Notes under the pieces: generated by a model
What the model was told of the DNA's origin: nothing
Databases searched by the model: none
Seen by the model: the letters and a program-made list of their open reading frames with translations, nothing else
Shown here: in pieces, positions 8,351 through 15,219 of the stretch
How the letters are laid out: each line of letters opens with the position of its first letter
How positions within the stretch are numbered: the first letter of the stretch is position 1
Position numbers and translations under genes: made by a program
Origin: Rubrobacter_A sp965214435
GTDB taxonomy: Bacteria; Actinomycetota; Rubrobacteria; Rubrobacterales; Rubrobacteraceae
NCBI GenBank assembly: GCA_965214435.1
Contig: OZ243960.1
Span: forward strand, 2,108,001-2,172,000
Reading direction: 5' to 3'
Length of the DNA stretch: 64,000 bases

Positions 8351-9211
8351 TCAATACCGGCGCCGACCAGGCTCCGGACTATCTTTGGTGCCAAAGCCGG
8401 GTCGGCCGAGAGCCGGAGCCTGCCGCCGATCTTCCTGCGCGACGCCGCCGACCTTCGAGGCTACTTTCTGAGCTTTATCCACCGGGCTGGCTTCTATCTC
8501 CAGGCCCGACTGGCGCTTGAGCTCGGAGACGGCGCCCTCGGCCACGAGGCTGCCCCGGTCTATAACGGCCACCCGGTCGCAGAGTTGCTCTACCTCCCAC
8601 ATGAGATGACTGGAGAGAATCACGGTACGCTTCTCTTCGCCGAGCCGGCGGATGAGGCTCCGCATCTGGACCATGCCCCGAGCATCCAGCCCGTTTGTGG
8701 GCTCGTCTAGAATCAAGAGTTTCGGGTTCTTCAAAAGGGCCGCCGCTACCCCGAGACGCTGCTTCATGCCCAGCGAGTACTTGCTGACGGCGTCTTTAGA
8801 CCGGGCGAGGAGGCCGACCTGATCTACGACCTCTTTAGCCCGGAAAGTCGGCACACCGGCGTAGCGGGCCACAACCTTTAGGTTCTGCAGGCCGGAGAGG
8901 TACGGATAGAAGTTGGGAGATTCGACCAAGGCCCCGACCTGTGACAGGCTCTCCGGGGTGCCCGGCTCCTCGCCCAACACTCGGGCCGAGCCTGACGAAA
9001 TCCGGGTCAACCCGAGGAGCATCTTCAGTAACGTCGTCTTGCCCGCACCGTTCGGTCCGAGGATGCCGTAGACCGTTCCTCTGGGTATGCTGAGGGTCAG
9101 CCCGTCTACCACTCGCCCGCCGCCGTAGGTCTTGGTGAGGTTGCCCAGTTCGACCGCGGAATTTTTCTTCTGTCCGTTCTCCAGTACATCGCTGTCCAAT
9201 AACCTTTCCAC
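8351..9211 (-). CDS. ABC transporter ATP-binding protein with frameshifted C-terminus
   Basis: The ATPase subunit for the adjacent permease. It shows Walker A (GPNGAGKTT, about residue 53), the signature (KYSLGMKQR), Walker B (LLILDEPTNGLD) and the switch histidine (ILSSH). The GTG start has AAGGAG 5 nt upstream. As read, the frame ends at 8351 with an unrelated Arg/Pro-rich tail. Moving one base forward at about 8430 on the minus strand gives a typical family ending (LSADPALAPKIV then SLEELFLKLTGGEKE) with a stop at 8275, 2 nt before the permease start. So the window carries a one-base insertion, real or a sequence error. The nucleotide-binding domain is intact either way; the lost part is the C-terminal accessory domain. 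Confidence 0.85.
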   Translation of the reverse strand: MERLLDSDVLENGQKKNSAVELGNLTKTYGGGRVVDGLTLSIPRGTVYGILGPNGAGKTTLLKMLLGLTRISSGSARVLGEEPGTPESLSQVGALVESPNFYPYLSGLQNLKVVARYAGVPTFRAKEVVDQVGLLARSKDAVSKYSLGMKQRLGVAAALLKNPKLLILDEPTNGLDARGMVQMRSLIRRLGEEKRTVILSSHLMWEVEQLCDRVAVIDRGSLVAEGAVSELKRQSGLEIEASPVDKAQKVASKVGGVAQEDRRQAPALGRPGFGTKDSPEPGRRRY

Positions 9212-9265
9212 AGGACTCCTTCCTCAAGACCGGGCCTTCCCGTGCGTCCTGGGTAACCCGGAAAA

Positions 9266-9296
9266 CTTATATTCAGACCGTGATCAACCCGTGATC
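9266..9296 (-). promoter_or_regulatory. 11-bp direct repeats plus -10: probable BTAD/SARP operator-promoter (site A)
   Basis: On the minus strand GATCACG occurs at 9296-9290 and again at 9285-9279, exactly 11 bp apart. After 7 nt comes TATAAG (9271-9266) as a -10 element. Direct heptamers one helical turn apart just upstream of the -10 are the hallmark of sites bound by SARP regulators, and such a regulator is encoded at 11097. The site faces the ABC-ParA-lipoprotein operon, with a leader of about 50 nt. Confidence 0.6.
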
Positions 9297-9466
9297 ACTC
9301 GCCGGACCGTTGTACCGGCCGAATCGGATATGTCACTCTACCCATAATCTGCAGGACCGCGAGCAAAGGGAACCGGTGGCCCTCGCCGGGTAGTGAATGC
9401 GCGTAGGTAAAGCGAATAGCTTACGGAGACGGCTCCGGTCCCGAGGTCTTGCGGACTGGGTGATAC

Positions 9467-9484
9467 CGTGATCAAGGCGTGATC
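9467..9484 (-). promoter_or_regulatory. 11-bp direct repeats (site B)
   Basis: GATCACG on the minus strand at 9484-9478 and 9473-9467, again 11 bp apart and in the same orientation as site A about 190 bp further along. A partial third copy (TATCACC) follows. No convincing -10 element is adjacent, so it may be a secondary operator for the same promoter. The rest of the 9212-9514 gap holds no gene. Confidence 0.5.
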
Positions 9485-9514
9485 TCGGGTAGCCGTCGTG
9501 AGGCTCGCGTCTTC

Positions 9515-10690
9515 TCACATCAGCCTCCGGGCGCCCGCGTAACCGGGTATGTTCGCCATCGGTGAGACGGTTACCCGCATGCTGTACTTGGAAGCGTGAA
9601 CCACGTTTCCGTCGCTCACCGCGATGCCGACGTGGGTAATGCTCGCACCCCCGTTCGCGCTCCAGAAGACCAGGTCTCCCGCCGCGGGCTCGCCGGAGAC
9701 CGGCGCCCCGTACCCGTACTGGAGAGCTGGCGAGTCGGGCAAAGATATGCCAAAGGACTCGTAGATCAGGTCGGTAAAAGCCGAACAGTCGAGGCCCGCG
9801 CCCGAGTTGCCGCCGGACACGTAAGGAACGCCTAGATACGCGAGAGCCTCGTTAACCACCGCGTTTCCCGAACCGGAAAACTCTCCGCCAGAAGCGTTCT
9901 CCTCGGAAACAGCAGCGGTAGAGGTAGCGCCGGTGGCTGTCGTTTCCAGGTCTGCCGATCCTTTGGTGGCCGTAGCGGCGGTATAGCCGCCCGGTGGTGT
10001 CGCTGGCTGCTCGCTGGTCTGGTTATCGTCCGGCGTTGTGTAGAGGGCGGTGCCCGCGGGCAGGACGTCCGGGTCTTCTATGCTGTTTAAGGACGCCAGG
10101 GACCATGTCGAGGTTCCTAACTGGGCTGAGACCTCGCGCAGAGTATCTCCGGGTTCTACGTAATAATTACCGGCAGCGACGCCGGCGGAGTCTTCGTAAC
10201 CGGTGGAGTCTCCATATTCGGTGGCGGTGTTTTTCGGGGTCGGTGACGCCGGGTAGCCGTCTCCTGCAACGCTGTCCGGTGCGCCGGTTGAGATGTCGTA
10301 GTCGACGATGTCGACGCCCGCGCCGGTGAGGCCGAGATAGTCGGCCGCAGCTTCGGAGAGGTCTAGCTCCCGGTCTCCGACGTACGGGCCGCGATCGTTG
10401 ACCCTGCACTGGGTCGAGCGGCCGTTGTAGCTAACGTCGAGAACCGAGCCCAACGGTAGGGTCTTGTGGGCGCAGGTAAAGTCGGTTTTGTCGAAAAGTT
10501 CGCCGCTGGCGGTCGGCTGTCCCTCGAACCCCGGGCCGTACCAGGAGGCTAGAGCTTCTCTGGCCTCGGCCCGGCCGGCGGAGAGCGCCGTCAGGGTCAG
10601 GACCAGCAGTGCCAGGCTCAAGAACCGCCGGAGCATAAAAGCCGGCGTTTCTTCAGGGACCGGGATTTGCTCACACCGAGCGTTGTTCAT
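9515..10690 (-). CDS. secreted RlpA-LysM-NlpC/P60 cell-wall hydrolase
   Basis: A 391-aa exported peptidoglycan-active protein. A signal peptide (hydrophobic 23-37, cleavage near AEA at about 41-43) is followed by a double-psi beta-barrel RlpA-like domain (46-133). Next come a LysM module (about 176-219), a Thr/Ala/Gly-rich linker and a C-terminal NlpC/P60 endopeptidase domain (276-391). The catalytic residues are C302, H353 and H365. RlpA barrels can act as lytic transglycosylases, and NlpC/P60 cleaves D-Glu to diaminopimelate type peptide bonds. The ATG has a perfect GGAGG site. Having both domains with LysM in one chain is an uncommon combination. Direct repeats upstream (10799-10816) suggest control by the neighbouring BTAD regulator. 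Confidence 0.9.
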   Translation of the reverse strand: MNNARCEQIPVPEETPAFMLRRFLSLALLVLTLTALSAGRAEAREALASWYGPGFEGQPTASGELFDKTDFTCAHKTLPLGSVLDVSYNGRSTQCRVNDRGPYVGDRELDLSEAAADYLGLTGAGVDIVDYDISTGAPDSVAGDGYPASPTPKNTATEYGDSTGYEDSAGVAAGNYYVEPGDTLREVSAQLGTSTWSLASLNSIEDPDVLPAGTALYTTPDDNQTSEQPATPPGGYTAATATKGSADLETTATGATSTAAVSEENASGGEFSGSGNAVVNEALAYLGVPYVSGGNSGAGLDCSAFTDLIYESFGISLPDSPALQYGYGAPVSGEPAAGDLVFWSANGGASITHVGIAVSDGNVVHASKYSMRVTVSPMANIPGYAGARRLM

Positions 10691-10784
10691 CCTCTACCTC
10701 CTCTAGAACCGCAACCACCGAGAATAAAGATTCTCGGTAGCTTTCCGCGGTAGTTGACCCAGCACGACGACTGTACGGAGAAGA

Positions 10785-10850
10785 AGTTAAGAGGCCGTCG
10801 TGATACCGGCGTGATCTTGCCCCTGAGAACACCGGGACCCAGCCGTGATC
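10785..10850 (-). promoter_or_regulatory. 11-bp direct repeats upstream of the wall hydrolase gene (site C)
   Basis: On the minus strand GATCACG (10816-10810) and TATCACG (10805-10799) are 11 bp apart, with a further GATCACG at 10850-10844 (34 bp away, about three turns). Eight nt after the last copy is TTAACT (10790-10785), a weak -10 candidate. The site faces the RlpA/NlpC gene and lies in the divergent region shared with the regulator gene, so it could also affect autoregulation. Confidence 0.5.
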
Positions 10851-10990
10851 AAACCGGACAGAGGCGGGAACAGACCTCGACAGAGCGACCACGAAACCAC
10901 AGGCGAGTGGCGGAACTCTCCGACTACCCTCTTTGCCCATTACCGCGGCGGGTTTGCTTCGCTGACAATGTGCTTGCTCGCATAAATGCC

Positions 10991-10996
10991 TATACT
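10991..10996 (+). promoter_or_regulatory. candidate -10 element for the BTAD regulator gene
   Basis: TATACT lies in the otherwise gene-free 10691-11096 region, about 100 nt before the regulator start. No good -35 is seen at the right distance, consistent with an activator-dependent or weak promoter. Confidence 0.3.
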
Positions 10997-11096
10997 GCAA
11001 GATAGGGTCTACTGCCGGAACGCGCGGTCGGACCCGGAGGGTTGGGGATGTCTTGCCGTTGTCGGGTAGTTTATTGGGGAGTAAAGTCTCGGAGTC

Positions 11097-14000
11097 ATGA
11101 GCATTCTGGATTTGCGCTTGCTGGGTCCGGCCGTAATCCGTCACGGCGGACCGGTGCTCAAATTCCGCAGCCAGAAGGCGGTGGCGCTGCTGGCTTACCT
11201 GACCGTGGAAGGGGACTTAAAGTCCCGAGCGGAGATTGTCGCGCTGCTGTGGCCGGAAAGCAGCGAGGCGAAAGGCCGGATCGTACTCCGCAGGACCCTG
11301 GCTTACCTTAAGGACCCGCTGCGCGAAAGAGACGAAGCCACGACCCCGCACCTGTTGATAGAGCGGAATACTCTGGGAATCAACCGCGACTCCGAGATAC
11401 ACACCGACCTGTCCGTTGTGCAATCGGCTTACGAGGCGGCAAGGAGCATACCCCGGGGAGACCATCTGGACGCCAAGGACCGCGAAGGCTTGCTGGTCCG
11501 TCTGGAAAAAGCGGTCGCGGCTTACCGGGGAGACTTTCTAGCCGGGTTTTACATAAAAGACGCGGCGGATTTCGACCACTGGCTCGACCTGGAGCGGGAG
11601 AGCTGGCGCCGGCGGATGGAGTTGATCTTCGACCGGCTCTCGCACCTGCAACTGGAGTCCGGCGACTTCCTACAGGGCACCGCCACCGTCGAGCGTTGGG
11701 TCCGGCACTTCCGGCTAAACGAGGCCGCCCACCGGCGTCTGATGGAAGCCCGGCTCCTGACCGGTAACCGCGTCGGAGCCCTCGAAGTCTACGAAACCTA
11801 CAAGGCCGCCCTGGAAAACGAGCTGGGCACCGAGCCCGGAGCGGAGATAGAAAACCTGGCGGTCCGCATCCTTACCGAGACCACCTCCCGGACGCCGCGA
11901 GTCTTTGTCGCACCTCGCCGACAACAGCGGCCCGAGCCCGAGTCTCCGGTGCTTCTGGACCTGCCGTTTGTGGGCCGGGCCGAGGAGACCATGCTCCTTA
12001 CCTCTCTCTACCGGGAGGCGCTTTCCGGGGAAACGCGCGTTATGGTCTTGACCGGGGACGCCGGTAACGGCAAGACCCGCTTTGTGGAGAACTTCCTCGA
12101 CTACGCGGAGGCTAAAGGGACGGATGTGTTGCGGGGTAGGTCTCTGGGTGTCGGCGGCGGGCTGCCCTACGGGACGCTGGTAACCGCGCTGCGAGACAGG
12201 ATCGAGCGCGAAAGGGCTCCCGATGACCTGTTGCCGGACACCTGGCTCTCGGAACTATCCCGTATCCTGCCCGAGCTAAAGGAACGGTACCCGGACCTCC
12301 GGAACCCTTCTCCGGGCGAGGAGATACGGGCTGGCCTCTTTGAAGCTATGATGCTGCTGGTCGAGGCTTTGTCCCGGCGCGCGCCGGTGACCCTGTTCCT
12401 CGACGACTTCCATCACGCGGACCAGGACTCTCGCGACGCCCTGCTCTACGCCGCGAGCCGGTGGACGGAGAGGGGCTGCCGGGTGCTGGTAATTTTAGGG
12501 CTGCGCCAGGGAGCCTTTGAGGAGAACCTCTCGATGCTCGACTGGGTCCGGACGCTGGAACGGGAGGTGAGCGTCAGCCAGTTAACGCTACAGAACCTGT
12601 CCCGCGAGGACACGGCGCACCTGTTGCGGACGTTGGCCGCCGGAGGCAGCGCCGACGGGGCAGATAAAGCCGCCGTCCCGCCTCCCGAGTGGTTCGAGCG
12701 TTGGATGTACAAGGAGACGGGCGGGCACACGTTTTGCTTGCTCGAAACCTTGAGAGAGTTGGTAAAGCGCGGTTCGATCGTACTAAACGAACATCCCGAC
12801 GGTGGATGGCGCCTGAAGGTTCAGGCTCCGGGACCCGGGGCCCTCAAACGCTTTCTGCCCAAAGGAATGACGGACCTTGTCCAGGCTCAGCTAGCGCGCC
12901 TGGACCCGGCCACGTTCGACCTGCTCACCGCGAGCGCGGTTCTCGGGCGGGAGTTCACGTTCGATCAGGCGTGCGCGGTGGCGGATCTAAACGAGAGTCA
13001 GTGCCTCGCCGCGCTCGACGAAGCCCTGCGCGGCCAGCTACTGCGCGAAAAGGAAGCCGAGCCGGAGACCGCGGGCGGGGAGACCTACTCGTTTTCGCAC
13101 GACAAGGTCCGTGACGTGACCTACGGCGAGCTGGGCAGCTCCCGGCGGAGGATATTTCACCGGCGGGCGTTTGAGGTGCTAAAGAACGTTCCCGCGTCGC
13201 CGGCAACTCTCGCCTACCATGCTTCCGCAGGAGACCTGCCGGAGCAAGCCTTCTACTATGAAGTGTCGGCGGGAGACCAGGCCATCGAAGCAACCGCCGT
13301 CCGGGAGGGCATCTCGCGCTACGAGCAGGCCCGGCGGCTCCTGAATGGTGCGAGTAGCGGGTGGAACGCTGGTAAGGTCTTGCTTACTCCGGGCTCGACG
13401 AACCTGCACCTCAACCTGGGCCGGGCGCACGAGTTCGTCGGGGAGTGGGAGCAGGCTCGGGCTGTTTACGAGGAGTTGCGAGAAAAGGCGAGGATCGCCG
13501 GAGAACCTGCTCTTGAGAGGTCCGCGCTCCTGCACCTTGCGAGGCTGCTCGTCCTGCGGTCCTACGAAACGGAAGCGGCCGGAGAGTTCTTGGACAAGGC
13601 GCGCGATATCTCGGCGAAAGAGGGTGAAACCAGCTCGCTGGAGGTTATTTGGAACTCGATCCTGATCCTGTCTTTCAAGTGGGCTCCTGAGAAGGCTTTG
13701 TCCTGGGGGCATCGCGCCCTGGCGCTGGCGCGCAAGGTGAACAAACTCGAGTTCATCGCCCACAGCCAGCACACGCTGACCTACGCGCTCGTACTCAACG
13801 GCCGGTGGGAGTCGGCTGCCGTTCAAGCCACCGAGGCTAGCGAGTCTTACGCCGATCTCAACCAGCAGCGAGAGACCCCCGGCACATACCTCCCATGGTC
13901 ATACTTTACCGACATCTTGCCGTCGAGAAAGGTCGCGTATCGCACCATGGAAGCGGAAAACCTGGGAATCTTGACCGTGGCGGAGATGCACAACGGCCGG

Positions 14001-14930
14001 CTGGAGAACGCCATAGACGTGATCCGCCGGGCACTGGAGATAAGCTTTGAGGTCGACAATAGCGGGAGTATAGCCAACAACCTGGCGCAGCTATCCGTCG
14101 TACTTCAGGAAGTGGGACAGTACGAAGAGGCTCTGCGGGCGGCCGAGCAGGGCATAAAACGTATACAGCCCCGGGGTCTGCTGCAACTGATACCGAGGCT
14201 GGTTACCCTGGGTAAAGCCCAACAGCACCTGATGCGTTTAGAGGAAGCTCGGGAGTCGTTTCTACAGGTAATGGACGCGGTCGACGTAGAAAAAGCTCCG
14301 TTTCTAGCGATGATCCCTTCTCACCTCTGCGCGGGCTATGCCCTTTCCGGAGACTGGAAAAACGCTCATGTCTACGCCCTACAGGCGAGCGCGGTGAGAA
14401 AAAAGGCGGCGGGGTACTCGCTCATCTCGGACTTTGTGAGTAACTACGAGACGGAAGCCTTGTTGCGGGGTGACGACGAGGAACTGGCCCGGGACGGAGT
14501 CCGGATAATAGAGGCCTGCGCCGCCGGCAACCGGCGGTATCGAATACCGTATTTACGAGCCGCGGCCACCCTCGCCAGGTGGGACGGACAGTTTGAGGAG
14601 GCCGTCGAGTATCTCGGGGAGGCCGGGCGAATAGCGAGAAACATTGGGCTTCCGGGGGAGATCTGGCCTATAGAAGCGGATCTCGGGAGGTTGTACCGCG
14701 AGTTGGGCTCGGAGGAGTTGGCGGCGCGGGCTTATACCCGGGCCGCGTCGGTGCTGGAAGGGTTAGCCGGAGATATTAAAGAAGAGGGCTTACGGTCGCA
14801 GTTTCTGGCGGCGCGGTCGGTACAGGAGACATTGGAGAACAAGCCGCCCGCAGCGTCCGGCTGGCGCCCCGGTGTCGGACTCGGACGCCCGCGGTGGGTA
14901 TCCGGTAAGAAGTCTTCAAGCTCTAAGTAA
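11097..14930 (+). CDS. giant BTAD/SARP-type transcriptional regulator with AAA ATPase and TPR domains
   Basis: A 1277-aa cytoplasmic regulator. Residues about 1-95 form an OmpR/SARP-like winged helix (LRLLGPAVI, LLAYLTVEGD, LRRTLAYLKD). Residues 100-250 form the bacterial transcriptional activation (BTAD) helical domain. A P-loop ATPase follows, with Walker A GDAGNGKTR at about 318-326 and Walker B TLFLDDFHHAD near 430. The C-terminal half, about 700-1260, is TPR-like helical repeats. This is the AfsR-like architecture with an AAA-type NTPase. Such proteins activate transcription in response to signals sensed by the TPR region. Matching direct repeats near three neighbouring transcription units identify a plausible local regulon. 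No SD of good spacing is seen (GGGGAG 15 nt away). Confidence 0.9.
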   Translation: MSILDLRLLGPAVIRHGGPVLKFRSQKAVALLAYLTVEGDLKSRAEIVALLWPESSEAKGRIVLRRTLAYLKDPLRERDEATTPHLLIERNTLGINRDSEIHTDLSVVQSAYEAARSIPRGDHLDAKDREGLLVRLEKAVAAYRGDFLAGFYIKDAADFDHWLDLERESWRRRMELIFDRLSHLQLESGDFLQGTATVERWVRHFRLNEAAHRRLMEARLLTGNRVGALEVYETYKAALENELGTEPGAEIENLAVRILTETTSRTPRVFVAPRRQQRPEPESPVLLDLPFVGRAEETMLLTSLYREALSGETRVMVLTGDAGNGKTRFVENFLDYAEAKGTDVLRGRSLGVGGGLPYGTLVTALRDRIERERAPDDLLPDTWLSELSRILPELKERYPDLRNPSPGEEIRAGLFEAMMLLVEALSRRAPVTLFLDDFHHADQDSRDALLYAASRWTERGCRVLVILGLRQGAFEENLSMLDWVRTLEREVSVSQLTLQNLSREDTAHLLRTLAAGGSADGADKAAVPPPEWFERWMYKETGGHTFCLLETLRELVKRGSIVLNEHPDGGWRLKVQAPGPGALKRFLPKGMTDLVQAQLARLDPATFDLLTASAVLGREFTFDQACAVADLNESQCLAALDEALRGQLLREKEAEPETAGGETYSFSHDKVRDVTYGELGSSRRRIFHRRAFEVLKNVPASPATLAYHASAGDLPEQAFYYEVSAGDQAIEATAVREGISRYEQARRLLNGASSGWNAGKVLLTPGSTNLHLNLGRAHEFVGEWEQARAVYEELREKARIAGEPALERSALLHLARLLVLRSYETEAAGEFLDKARDISAKEGETSSLEVIWNSILILSFKWAPEKALSWGHRALALARKVNKLEFIAHSQHTLTYALVLNGRWESAAVQATEASESYADLNQQRETPGTYLPWSYFTDILPSRKVAYRTMEAENLGILTVAEMHNGRLENAIDVIRRALEISFEVDNSGSIANNLAQLSVVLQEVGQYEEALRAAEQGIKRIQPRGLLQLIPRLVTLGKAQQHLMRLEEARESFLQVMDAVDVEKAPFLAMIPSHLCAGYALSGDWKNAHVYALQASAVRKKAAGYSLISDFVSNYETEALLRGDDEELARDGVRIIEACAAGNRRYRIPYLRAAATLARWDGQFEEAVEYLGEAGRIARNIGLPGEIWPIEADLGRLYRELGSEELAARAYTRAASVLEGLAGDIKEEGLRSQFLAARSVQETLENKPPAASGWRPGVGLGRPRWVSGKKSSSSK

Positions 14931-14982
14931 GCCTGCCGGGCCGAATGCCGGCCGCACGAAAGATATGTAGGTGCGCAAGAAA

Positions 14983-15017
14983 CCGTACTGCTGGCTTTAC
15001 TACCACCGGCAGTGCGG
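14983..15017 (+). terminator. candidate terminator hairpin after the BTAD regulator gene
   Basis: CCGTACTGCTGG (14983-14994) pairs with CCGGCAGTGCGG (15006-15017), a 12-bp stem with two G-U pairs and an 11-nt loop. It lacks a downstream U tract. The 14931-15219 gap otherwise contains only the operator described next. Confidence 0.35.
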
Positions 15018-15096
15018 ACGATTACTCACGACGCGTTATCAAAAACTTGCTTACAAAAGTTTGTCGCTGTACCGATGTCCCTGAAGTTTTCCGGTA

Positions 15097-15141
15097 GATC
15101 ACGCAGAGGATCACGCTCCCATCACGGCGTTTGAATAGCCT
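15097..15141 (+). promoter_or_regulatory. three direct repeats plus -10 upstream of the secreted repeat protein (site D)
   Basis: GATCACG at 15097-15103, GATCACG at 15109-15115 and CATCACG at 15120-15126 lie in the sense orientation with 12- and 11-bp spacing. A TAGCCT (-10 type TAnnnT) follows at 15136-15141, nine nt after the last repeat. The arrangement matches sites A and C, including orientation relative to the transcribed gene. Confidence 0.55.
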
Positions 15142-15219
15142 GACTCGCGTAGGAAGAACGTGGGAGAGCAGCGCCGGGAACCGACCAGGTTTGAGACCCG
15201 GCCGGAAGAGAGGAGGAAC

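Noticed and set aside
15160..15219. Upstream ATG for the secreted repeat protein
   Set aside because: It lies about where transcription should begin and lacks a ribosome site; ATG 15220 has AGGAGGA and starts a proper signal peptide.
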